This document shows positions 38,501 through 46,469 of a stretch of 64,000 nucleotides of DNA, in pieces. The stretch is from contig NZ_LVLC01000030.1 in assembly GCF_002092855.1 (NCBI RefSeq), positions 62,001 through 126,000 on the forward strand, given 5' to 3'. The stretch is from Campylobacter concisus. Its GTDB lineage: Bacteria; Campylobacterota; Campylobacteria; Campylobacterales; Campylobacteraceae. The position numbers and the translations under genes are program-made. Every line of letters begins with the position of its first letter. Position 1 is the stretch's first letter. Below the pieces are notes generated by a model, which ran no database searches, was not told the DNA's origin, and worked only from the letters and a program-made list of their open reading frames with translations.

Positions 38501-39667
38501 ATGAAGTACGATTTTGATACGCTTATTAGCAGAGATGGCACTAACTCATCGAAGTGGCGAATGAAAAATGACATTTTGCCAATGTGGGTTGCTGATATGG
38601 ATTTTAAGGCTGCACCTGAAATTTTAAATGCCCTACAAAAGCGTCTTGATAATGGCGTCTTTGGCTACTCATTTATTCCAAAAGAGTGGAACGAAGCGAT
38701 CAAAGGCTGGTGGAAGAGGCGTCATGACGTTAGCTTTGAAAACGATTGGATGTGCTTTTGCACTGGTGTTATACCAGCGATTTCAACTGCTATTAGAAGA
38801 TTTAGTAATCCAGGAGATCAAATTTTAGTTCAAACTCCTGTCTATCACGTATTTTTTAACTGCATTAAAAATAATGGCCGTGAAATTTTATCAAATGACC
38901 TTATCTATAAAGATGGCTCTTATGAGATTGATTTTGAAGACCTTGAAGCAAAGCTAGCGCAGCCGCTAACAACTATGATGCTCCTTTGCAATCCTCACAA
39001 TCCAATAGGAAAAATTTGGGACAAAGAGACGCTTAAAAAGATAGGTGAGCTTTGCTATAAGCATGATGTTTTGGTTATCAGCGATGAGATCCACTGCGAC
39101 ATAACTGATCCTGGGCTAAGCTACGTGCCATTTATCAGCGTTAGCGAAGAGTGCAAAAATAACTCAATCACATGCGTCTCACCTACAAAAGCCTTTAATA
39201 TAGCTGGACTTCAAAGCTCAGCCATCATCACGCCAAATGAGCAGATACGTGCCAGAATAAATGCGGCTGTAAATTATGATGAGATAGGTGAGGCAAACGC
39301 ATTTGCAATAACTGCGACAATAGCGGCATTTAACGATAGCCAAACATGGCTTGATGAACTTAGGGATTATCTCTTTGAAAACAAAAAAATCGTTATAAAT
39401 TTCATAAAAGAGCAAAATTTGCCAGTAAAGCTTCTGCCTTCAAATGCGACTTATCTTTTATGGCTTGATTGCAGCGCGTTTTGCGAGGATTCGAGCGACT
39501 TTATGAATTTCTTGCGTGACAAAGCTGGACTTTGGCTAAATGATGGCAATGCTTACAGGGGAGATAGATTTTTCCTCCGTATGAATATCGCAACCCAAAG
39601 AGCCAGAGTGCTTGAAGGGCTAAAACGCTTACAAAATGGTATAAATTTATACACTTCAAAAAAATAA
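38501..39667 (+). CDS. MalY/PatB-type PLP C-S lyase
   Basis: 388 residues, fold type I aminotransferase family. Start MKYDFDTLISRDGTNSSKW and MPMWVADMDF-like block LPMWVADMDFKAAPE (26-40) are typical of PatB/MalY cystathionine beta-lyases. NPHNPIG at 164-170, ISDEIHCD, PLP lysine Lys230 in SPTKAFNIAGLQ. It likely cleaves cystathionine or cysteine conjugates. RBS AAGGAAAAG. Independent transcription. Confidence 0.92.
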   Translation: MKYDFDTLISRDGTNSSKWRMKNDILPMWVADMDFKAAPEILNALQKRLDNGVFGYSFIPKEWNEAIKGWWKRRHDVSFENDWMCFCTGVIPAISTAIRRFSNPGDQILVQTPVYHVFFNCIKNNGREILSNDLIYKDGSYEIDFEDLEAKLAQPLTTMMLLCNPHNPIGKIWDKETLKKIGELCYKHDVLVISDEIHCDITDPGLSYVPFISVSEECKNNSITCVSPTKAFNIAGLQSSAIITPNEQIRARINAAVNYDEIGEANAFAITATIAAFNDSQTWLDELRDYLFENKKIVINFIKEQNLPVKLLPSNATYLLWLDCSAFCEDSSDFMNFLRDKAGLWLNDGNAYRGDRFFLRMNIATQRARVLEGLKRLQNGINLYTSKK

Positions 39668-40190
39668 ATTGAGTAAATTTGGCTGGGTGGCTTTTGAATT
39701 TTAAGCTACTCCTGCCTAATATTAATACAGCTCGGGGAATTTTTGAAGCAGTAAATATTGCCCCCACTTTTTTGAATATTGTGGCGGTTTGAATCTTAAA
39801 ACCAAAATATTTCACTCTCACTTTTGTAAATTAAATAGAATGCTGCTTGGTTGCAATAGAGCAAGCTATAAATCTAACTTTTGCCATTTTTCTATTTCAT
39901 CAGCACGCGTTAGAGTGCCAAAAGAGTACCATGGGCACTTGGGAGTTATTTTAAAGTTGCAAAACGCATTCTTTTTTAAACATTAACGTGGCTTTGGCTC
40001 ATAAATTTAGCAGTGGCTTTAAAATTTTCAACAAAGTAGAAATTTGAAGTTAAGATAGCTTATGCTGGTTTTAATTTTAAGAGAAATTGTTTGCTAAAAC
40101 AAAATTTTGAGCCATTTTTGAAGTTACACTTTTTTTAAAACAAGGTAGTTTTTGCTAATAAATTTGATTTAGATAATGCAGAAATTTAAA
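39668..40190. other. gene-free region between PLP lyase and sodB
   Basis: About 520 AT-rich bases. Short frames exist on both strands but lack ribosome sites, family features and codon bias, so I see no gene here. Confidence 0.5.
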
Positions 40191-40206
40191 GGCGGGAACC
40201 CCCGCC
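40191..40206 (-). terminator. terminator after sodB
   Basis: GGCGGGAACCCCCGCC folds into a GC-rich stem five bases after the sodB stop; on the minus strand it is followed by TTTAAATTT. Confidence 0.7.
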
Positions 40207-40211
40207 AGATA

Positions 40212-40829
40212 TTATTTATGAAGCTCTTTTGTGTAAAACTCAACTGAGCCAAGGCTCTCTTTTAGCGCCCACTCGTAAGCTTTGCTTACAAATTCCCAGT
40301 TTATGTTCTCATAAAATGTCTCTAGGTATTTTGGACGAGCGTTGAAGTTGTCGATGTAGTAAGCATGCTCCCAAACGTCAACGACTAGAAGTGGTACTTT
40401 GCCGTCACTCACTGGAGTTTTTGCATTGCTAGTTTGTACGATCTCTAGCTTTTTGCTGCTTGGATCAAATACAAGCCACGCCCAGCCTGAGCCAAAAAGC
40501 GTTGTAGCTGCTTTTAAAAATTCCTCTTTGAAATTTGCAAAATTTGCTTCGATCGCAGCTTTTAGCTCGCTTGACATCTCGCTTTTTTTAGCGATGCAGT
40601 CCCAGTAAAAGTCGTGGTTGTAAACTTGAGCAACGTTGTTATAAAGCCCACCTTCGCTATTTGTTAGAATTTCATAAAAAGATGCGTTAGCAAATTTTGT
40701 ATCTTTTATAAGATTGTTTAAATTTGCTACGTAAGTTGCATGATGCTTGCCGTAGTGGTATTCACAGGTTTTTGCGCTAACTACTGCATTGCTATTTGCA
40801 TCAAATGGAAGTTTTCTAAGTTCAAACAT
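40212..40829 (-). CDS. sodB: iron superoxide dismutase
   Basis: 205 residues. Metal ligands: His25 in EYHYGKHHATYV, His72 in VYNHDFYW, Asp151 and His155 in DVWEHAYY. The pattern AQVYNHDFYWDC and GSGWAWLVFD fit Fe-type SOD, though metal choice is inferred. Cytoplasmic. A perfect -10 box lies 35 bases upstream. Confidence 0.95.
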   Translation of the reverse strand: MFELRKLPFDANSNAVVSAKTCEYHYGKHHATYVANLNNLIKDTKFANASFYEILTNSEGGLYNNVAQVYNHDFYWDCIAKKSEMSSELKAAIEANFANFKEEFLKAATTLFGSGWAWLVFDPSSKKLEIVQTSNAKTPVSDGKVPLLVVDVWEHAYYIDNFNARPKYLETFYENINWEFVSKAYEWALKESLGSVEFYTKELHK

Positions 40830-40863
40830 AATAATTCCTTAATAATAAAATTTGTTGTTTTGC

Positions 40864-40869
40864 ATTATA
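40864..40869 (-). promoter_or_regulatory. -10 element of sodB
   Basis: Minus strand GGCTATAATGCAAAAC contains TATAAT; the leader would be about 28 bases. Confidence 0.6.
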
Positions 40870-41075
40870 GCCATAAAAAATTAATAAATAAAAATCTTTT
40901 AAATTTAGCCATAAAATATAGGCTAAATTTAAGCAAATCTAAACTTACATTTTTTTGGCTGGCTTTTAAACTTATAGAAAAGAAAAATTTAAAGCAAAAT
41001 AACCCATACATTTGGTTAAATAGATTCAAGAAAATTATTAAAAGTAAAAATAAAATAAATTTTATGTGTAAAAAA

Positions 41076-41164
41076 GTAACAAGTATACTTTAAAAGTTTA
41101 GTTATAGAAAAACTATAAAAATTTTTTGAAAATATAAATTAGCTTTTTGAAGTATATTTGTTAC
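41076..41164. promoter_or_regulatory. paired palindromic sites upstream of dctP
   Basis: GTAACAAGTATACTT (41076-41090) is the mirror image, with one mismatch, of AAGTATATTTGTTAC (41150-41164). The core AAGTATACTT is itself a perfect palindrome. The arms are 74 bases apart, close to seven helical turns. They lie 73-160 bases before the dctP -10 box, as expected for activator or looping sites. Confidence 0.5.
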
Positions 41165-41236
41165 TAAAATACACATATAAAAATAAATAGCTGTGAATTT
41201 ACGAAACAAAATTTCTAAATTTTTATTTTTGAAATT

Positions 41237-41242
41237 TATAAT
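41237..41242 (+). promoter_or_regulatory. -10 element of dctP
   Basis: GAAATTTATAATGCACC contains TATAAT, 32 bases before the dctP ATG; RBS AAAGGA follows. Confidence 0.6.
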
Positions 41243-41274
41243 GCACCTATCAAAACTATTACAAAGGATGAAAG

Positions 41275-42267
41275 ATGAAATTCTTACAAGCTTTACTTTT
41301 TACATGTGCCATCAGTGGCTTAGCATTTGGTGCGGATAAGGTCTATACGATCAAATTTGCTCACGTTGTCGCAGCTTCTACGCCAAAGGGCAAGGCGGCA
41401 GACTTTTTTGCAAAGCGTGCTGAGGAGCTAAGTGGCGGCAAGATAAAAGTTCAAGTCTTCCCATCAGCGCAGCTTCTTGATGACGATAGAGTTTTTGGTG
41501 CGCTAAAGCTTGGTAACGTTCAAATGGCAGCTCCAAGTTTTTCTAAATTTACACCTATCGTGCCGCAGTTTCAGCTATTTGACCTGCCTTTCATCTTTAA
41601 AGATGCAGACCACCTTCACAAGGTTCAAGATGGCGCAGTTGGCGAGGAGCTAAAAGGTCTTGTGACTAAAAAAGGCTTTGTAGCGCTTGATTACTGGGAT
41701 GCTGGATTTAAGCACTTTAGCTCAAGCAAAAAACCGATCCTTGTGCCAGAAGATGCAAAAGGACAAAAATTTAGAATCCAAAGCTCAAAAGTGCTTGAAG
41801 AGCAGATCAAAGCGATCGGTGGCAATCCACAAGTTCTGCCATTTTCAGAGGTTTATTCTGCGCTTCAGCAAGGCGTAGTTGATGCGACTGAAAACCCACT
41901 ATCAAATTTCTATAACTCTAAATTTCACGAGGTTCAAAGCTCGCTTACGCTTTCACACCACGGATATCTAGGCTATCTAGTCGTTATGAGTGATAAATTT
42001 TGGAACAAACTACCAGATGATCTAAAAGCAAATGTAAAACAAGCTCTAAGCGAGGCTACAGCTTACGAGAGAGAAGAGACAGCTAAAGAGGACGCTCACG
42101 TCATAGCCGAGCTTGAAAAATATATAGCAGAGACTAAAAAGCTAGAAATTTTCAAGATCGACGACGCGCAAAAAGCTGAGTGGGAGAAGACTATGCAGGC
42201 TATCTATCCTAAATTTTACGATGTCATCGGCAAAGAGCTTATAGAAAAAACAATCGAGACAAAATAA
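41275..42267 (+). CDS. dctP: TRAP transporter substrate-binding protein DctP
   Basis: 330 residues, signal peptide MKFLQALLFTCAISGLAFG-AD. Typical DctP sequence: IKFAHVVAASTPKGKAADFFAKRAEELSGGKIKVQVFP, and the ligand-carboxylate arginine region KGQKFRIQSSKVLEEQIKAIGG. Binds C4-dicarboxylates or related organic acids in the periplasm. Its stop overlaps dctQ (TAATG). Confidence 0.95.
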   Translation: MKFLQALLFTCAISGLAFGADKVYTIKFAHVVAASTPKGKAADFFAKRAEELSGGKIKVQVFPSAQLLDDDRVFGALKLGNVQMAAPSFSKFTPIVPQFQLFDLPFIFKDADHLHKVQDGAVGEELKGLVTKKGFVALDYWDAGFKHFSSSKKPILVPEDAKGQKFRIQSSKVLEEQIKAIGGNPQVLPFSEVYSALQQGVVDATENPLSNFYNSKFHEVQSSLTLSHHGYLGYLVVMSDKFWNKLPDDLKANVKQALSEATAYEREETAKEDAHVIAELEKYIAETKKLEIFKIDDAQKAEWEKTMQAIYPKFYDVIGKELIEKTIETK

Positions 42268-42809
42268 TGAAAAATTTCATTAACGCTCTTGATATATTGA
42301 TAGTATCGCTAAATAAGACTATCGCCGTTTTAGGGCTAGCTAGTGGAACGCTACTAGCCTTTGCCAACGTCGTGGCCAGATACTTTTTCGACAAAAGCTG
42401 GTCATGGGCGAGCGAGCTATCAAACTACCTCTTCATTTGGTCGGCGTTTTTTGCCGCAGCGTATGGCTTTAACAAGGGCATCCACGTGAGCGTAACTATC
42501 TTGGTGGAGAAATTTCCACCAGCGCTTGCGAAAGCGTGCCTGCTCTTTTCGCACATCTTAACAACTGTCTTTTTGATATTTATCGCGGTTTATTCGGTGG
42601 ATTATCTTAAAATTTTACACGAGATCGAGCAGATGATAATAGACCTTGGCATACCTCAATGGGTCCCTATGCTAGTGCTTCCAATAGCCTTTGTCACAGC
42701 TAGCTACCGCTCTGCTGAAAAAGCTATCAAAGTAGCTCTAACTCCTGCAGCAAAGGTCGTAAGCAACGAAGCGCACGAGCTAGCTCATGGTAGCGTAGTC
42801 AAAGACTAA
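42267..42809 (+). CDS. dctQ: TRAP transporter small permease DctQ
   Basis: 180 residues, four membrane helices. Signatures: VVARYFFDKSWSWASELSNYLFIWSAFFAAAYGFNKGIHVSV. Partner of DctM in the membrane complex. Start overlaps the dctP stop by one base. Confidence 0.93.
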   Translation: MKNFINALDILIVSLNKTIAVLGLASGTLLAFANVVARYFFDKSWSWASELSNYLFIWSAFFAAAYGFNKGIHVSVTILVEKFPPALAKACLLFSHILTTVFLIFIAVYSVDYLKILHEIEQMIIDLGIPQWVPMLVLPIAFVTASYRSAEKAIKVALTPAAKVVSNEAHELAHGSVVKD

Positions 42810-42819
42810 GGAGAAAAAG

Positions 42820-44103
42820 ATGACAATAGCATTTTTATTTATCCTGCTTTTTGCACTGATGCTAATAGGTGTGCCAGTCGCGGTTTCGCTAGGCACAAGC
42901 ACCGTTTTAACAATGATATTTTTTACAGATATCGACATCGCTACGATCCCACAGCTAATTTTTGATGGCATCAATAAATTTTCGCTAATGGCGATACCGA
43001 TGTTTATCTTGGCTGGAAATTTACTAAGTAAAGGTGGCTCAGCAAGACGTATCATCGACTTTGCAAAGTCTATGGTCGGACACTTGCCAGGTGGCTTGCC
43101 TATGAGTGCGATATTTGCCTGCATTATATTTGCAGCGGTATCTGGAAGCTCACCTGCGACGGTTGTAGCTATTGGCTCAATTATGTTTGCAGCTATAAAA
43201 GAGGCTGGCTATCCAAAAGAGTACGCAGTGGGCGGCATAACTACGGCTGGCTCGCTTGGAATTTTGATCCCACCTTCAGTTGTTATGATAGTTTATGGCG
43301 TAACTGCTGAGGTTAGTATCGGCAAGCTCTTTATGGCGGGCGTCGTGCCTGGTCTTATGCTTGGAGCTTTTATGCTCGTGCAAACCTATGTCGGAGCAAA
43401 AAAGCTTGGCTTTAAAGCGACTAAGGCTGAGCCATTTAAAGTAAGAGTGCAAAAATTTGCAAAAGCATTTTGGGCTCTTTTAATAGTCGTCGTGGTCATT
43501 GGCGGAATTTATGGAGGTATATTCACTCCGACTGAAGCTGCTGCGGCAAGTGCTGTTTATGCGCTATTTATCTCACTTTTCATATATAGAGATATAAAGA
43601 TAAAAGACCTTTGGGATATCTGCCTAGACTCAGCCCTTACAACAGCTATGATTTTTTTTATCATCGCAAACGCCGTTGTTTTTGCATATTTGCTAACTAG
43701 CGAGCAGATCCCACAAGCGATCGCTTCGATGATACTTGATGCAAATATCGGCATGATAGGGTTCTTGATATTTGTAAATATCTTGCTCTTTATCATGGGT
43801 CAGTTTATGGAGCCTTCAAGCGTTATCATGATTATGGTGCCGCTCTTGCTTCCGATAGCTACGCAACTAGGCGTCGATCCTATTCACTTTGGTATCATCT
43901 TGGTTGTAAATATGGAGATAGGTATGGTGACCCCGCCTGTTGGACTAAATTTATTTGTCGCAAGCGGTCTTACAAATATGAACTTAAAAGAGGTCATCAT
44001 GGCATGCTTGCCATGGACGCTAACCTTGTTCTTTGGCCTTATCTTGGTTACATATATACCGCAAATCTCACTTTGGTTGCCAAACATAATGTATGGAAAT
44101 TAA
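42820..44103 (+). CDS. dctM: TRAP transporter large permease DctM
   Basis: 427 residues, about 12 membrane helices; the ion-coupled transport subunit. Family motifs: PMFILAGNLLSKGGSARRI, GSSPATVVAIGSIM, GSLGILIPPSVVMIVYG, and IGMVTPPVGLNLFV. Third gene of dctPQM, followed by a strong terminator. RBS AAGGAG. Confidence 0.96.
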   Translation: MTIAFLFILLFALMLIGVPVAVSLGTSTVLTMIFFTDIDIATIPQLIFDGINKFSLMAIPMFILAGNLLSKGGSARRIIDFAKSMVGHLPGGLPMSAIFACIIFAAVSGSSPATVVAIGSIMFAAIKEAGYPKEYAVGGITTAGSLGILIPPSVVMIVYGVTAEVSIGKLFMAGVVPGLMLGAFMLVQTYVGAKKLGFKATKAEPFKVRVQKFAKAFWALLIVVVVIGGIYGGIFTPTEAAAASAVYALFISLFIYRDIKIKDLWDICLDSALTTAMIFFIIANAVVFAYLLTSEQIPQAIASMILDANIGMIGFLIFVNILLFIMGQFMEPSSVIMIMVPLLLPIATQLGVDPIHFGIILVVNMEIGMVTPPVGLNLFVASGLTNMNLKEVIMACLPWTLTLFFGLILVTYIPQISLWLPNIMYGN

Positions 44104-44131
44104 ATTTTAGAGGCTCTTGCCTCTAAAATTT
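44102..44131. terminator. bidirectional terminator between dctM and diguanylate cyclase gene
   Basis: AAATTTTAGAGGC, loop TCTT, GCCTCTAAAATTT: a 13-bp perfect stem with T-runs on both strands. It even overlaps the stop region of the minus-strand gene. Confidence 0.88.
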
Positions 44132-45182
44132 ATACTTTTGGGTCGTAATCCGCACTCATAACGATATTTTTACCACTTCGCTTACCAGCATAAAGTAGAT
44201 TATCAGCTTGTTTTATCATCTTTTCTAAGCTAAATTCTCCCGTACCATCATGAGCAACTACTCCAAAAGTCATAGTTGCGTTGATCTTTATGTTTTCAAA
44301 CTCAACTATATTTTTACTCAAAGTCTCTCTCACACGCTCTACGATACTTACAGCTGCATCTTTTTTTACGCCCAAGACGACTGCTAAAAATTCTTCTCCG
44401 CCAAATCTAGCTACCCTATCTTTATCTCTAAATGTGTTTTTAAATATGCCTGATAAGCTTCTTAAAACAGCATCTCCTGCACCGTGTCCATAGGTATCGT
44501 TTATCTTTTTAAAGTTATCAATATCACACATAACGATAGCAAAGTCCCTATTTTTATAAAGATCGTTTTGACTTAAAATTTTCTGCATCGAAGTACGATT
44601 TAAAAGCCCTGTTAATGGATCGTGATTTAATATATTTTCAGCCATCTCTTTTTCCTCTAAGATACTTAAAAATATAAATAAATTTGAGCTCTCCAAAAGA
44701 TACGAAACAACAACCGAAAATATACAAACCATACTTAAGTTAAAAACAAAAAGTAGATCTTTAAAGCTGTCAAAATCTTTTATAGGCTGGCCATCTAAAT
44801 ATATATAGCAGGCTATAGATAAAATTATTTGCACCGCAACTATTATGTAGTTAAAAAATTTATAGGTAAATGACGTAAAAAATAGTATTAGTGACGACGC
44901 TAAAAACAATAATCCAAAACCGTATCCCCATCCAAGTATTAGCATACAAACTAATGCATGAAATAAAATTTCAAGCTGGACTATTACCATTGTTATCTTA
45001 TTATTTTCAGGGCTATCGTAGATAAGCCTTAAAAGAAAAAGATAGGTTGCTACTGAAAATACATTCATAACTGCTAGAATTTCTTCTTTCATAAATAAAA
45101 AAATAAAAAAATAACAGACGTGAGTTAATAATATTGAAAATATGATAAGTTTTTGGGTCGTATAGAGTGAAATTCTACGCAT
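44130..45182 (-). CDS. membrane diguanylate cyclase (GGDEF) 1
   Basis: 350 residues. About six hydrophobic segments in the N-terminal half (residues 10-175), then a GGDEF domain starting NHDPLTGLLNRTSMQKIL. Catalytic RFGGEEF near residue 260 is intact, and an inhibitory RxxD site (RDKD) lies five residues before it. It should make cyclic-di-GMP. Its start overlaps the preceding paralog by 8 bases. Confidence 0.92.
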   Translation of the reverse strand: MRRISLYTTQKLIIFSILLTHVCYFFIFLFMKEEILAVMNVFSVATYLFLLRLIYDSPENNKITMVIVQLEILFHALVCMLILGWGYGFGLLFLASSLILFFTSFTYKFFNYIIVAVQIILSIACYIYLDGQPIKDFDSFKDLLFVFNLSMVCIFSVVVSYLLESSNLFIFLSILEEKEMAENILNHDPLTGLLNRTSMQKILSQNDLYKNRDFAIVMCDIDNFKKINDTYGHGAGDAVLRSLSGIFKNTFRDKDRVARFGGEEFLAVVLGVKKDAAVSIVERVRETLSKNIVEFENIKINATMTFGVVAHDGTGEFSLEKMIKQADNLLYAGKRSGKNIVMSADYDPKV

Positions 45183-46254
45183 CCGAGCTCTTTTTTAAAA
45201 TTTCTAATTCGATACGGTCTTTGCCATTTTGCTTGCCTTCGTAAAGTAGCTTATCTACTAAAGTTATGGCTTGCTCAAAATCCACCTCAACACCATTTGC
45301 ACATATTAGCATGCCAAAGGTCATAGTAACTGGAGTTTTATCTGGAAGTTTTGCGTTATTTATCTGTTTTTTAAGCCTTTTACTCACTTCGTGGATAAAT
45401 TCTATCTTTGTATCAGGCAAGATTATCAAAAATTCTTCTCCACCCCAGCGGCAAACATAGTCTTTGCCTCTAAATGATTTCTTTAAAGCACTGGCTACAT
45501 CTTTTAAGACCTCATCGCCACAGTCATGCCCATATGTATCGTTTATTTTTTTAAAATTATCAATATCGCCTAGCATTATGACTAAATTTGTATTACCACT
45601 TCTTTCCTTGTTGGCAATTAGTTCAAATCTTAAAGTTTTTTCTATTGTTCTTCTATTTAAAAGCTGCGTTAAAAAATCATGCTTTGAGTCCTTTTCAAGC
45701 TCTTCCGTCTCTTTTCTTATTTGCTGATATCCACTAGAAGTGATAATATCTGCAAACATTGAAAGTCTTAAAACAATAAAAAAAGCAAAAACAATACTGC
45801 ATATAACTATCGCCCCTCGTATAGCTGATGGGATCAGCGGCGCCTCATCTTTATGAATAAAATAAAGAAGTATAAGCAAGATTAATTCTAAAAATGCCAT
45901 TATATAAGTAAGGCTCTTTGAATCAAACGCTAGGAAGTAGTTTATAAAAATTACACCAACAAGTATTATCCAAATTCCAGTATTCCAACCCATAGTAGTA
46001 ACAATAATAGTAACAAGTAATATGATATTTAGGTGAAATGCAAGAGATATTAATACTCTATATTTTATGTCAAATTTTATTCTAAGCAATATCCCAGCTG
46101 CTATAAATAATAAGCATATAAAAAGTAGCGGTGTAGCTATGATCATAAAAAGCAACAAAGATAGTGCATTCGTAGCTATCATAACGTCTAATATCGTTTT
46201 ATAGATATCATCGATCGCTTTATAACTACTTTGATCTACAAAATCGTGTGTCAA
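45175..46254 (-). CDS. membrane diguanylate cyclase (GGDEF) 2
   Basis: 359 residues. Same layout as the next gene: about six N-terminal membrane segments (residues 25-185), then GGDEF starting KHDFLTQLLNRRTIEKTL, with catalytic RWGGEEF near residue 266 and RGKD as I-site. Central block LGDIDNFKKINDTYGHDCGDEVL. The pair is probably a tandem duplication followed by divergence of the sensor halves. Confidence 0.92.
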   Translation of the reverse strand: MTHDFVDQSSYKAIDDIYKTILDVMIATNALSLLLFMIIATPLLFICLLFIAAGILLRIKFDIKYRVLISLAFHLNIILLVTIIVTTMGWNTGIWIILVGVIFINYFLAFDSKSLTYIMAFLELILLILLYFIHKDEAPLIPSAIRGAIVICSIVFAFFIVLRLSMFADIITSSGYQQIRKETEELEKDSKHDFLTQLLNRRTIEKTLRFELIANKERSGNTNLVIMLGDIDNFKKINDTYGHDCGDEVLKDVASALKKSFRGKDYVCRWGGEEFLIILPDTKIEFIHEVSKRLKKQINNAKLPDKTPVTMTFGMLICANGVEVDFEQAITLVDKLLYEGKQNGKDRIELEILKKSSDA

Positions 46255-46300
46255 ACAAAACTCCCTGTAAATTTATTCCATTAAATTTCATTAAGTCATT

Positions 46301-46459
46301 CTAATAAGAGTCGTAACTATCTTCGTCCTCGTCACTATCTTCGTAGTTGTAGTCATTTTCATCGTAATTATAGTCATAACTATCGCTACTATCGTCCTCA
46401 TCGTCATTAAATTCAGAGTAGTCTTCTTCTACTTCTTCATAGTCAAAATCATCACTCAT
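46301..46459 (-). CDS. 52-residue extremely acidic protein
   Basis: Starts at the ATG at 46459 (MSDDFDYEEVEEDYSEF), because AAGGAG stands 7 bases before it; an upstream frame to 46495 lies inside mscS and lacks such a site. Of 52 residues 27 are D or E, 9 are Y, and there is no K, R or H. It must be disordered with a very low isoelectric point. It begins 10 bases after the mscS stop and is thus likely co-transcribed with the channel gene. I know no named family. It might act as a cation or protein-binding tail. Confidence 0.75.
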   Translation of the reverse strand: MSDDFDYEEVEEDYSEFNDDEDDSSDSYDYNYDENDYNYEDSDEDEDSYDSY

Positions 46460-46469
46460 TGTTTTCTCC

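Larger units (their letters stand above)
40830..41274. other. divergent control region of sodB and dctP
   Basis: 445 AT-rich bases without a credible gene. It carries the sodB -10 (minus strand, 40864-40869), the dctP -10 (41237-41242) and a pair of mirrored 15-base sequences (41076-41090 and 41150-41164). Confidence 0.6.

Noticed and set aside
39501-39821. 106-codon minus-strand frame overlapping the end of the PLP lyase gene
   Set aside because: Half lies antisense to a solid gene, composition is not protein-like and no RBS is present.
40740-41093. 117-codon plus-strand frame upstream of dctP
   Set aside because: Begins antisense within sodB and continues in AT-rich promoter DNA; lysine/asparagine-rich chance translation.
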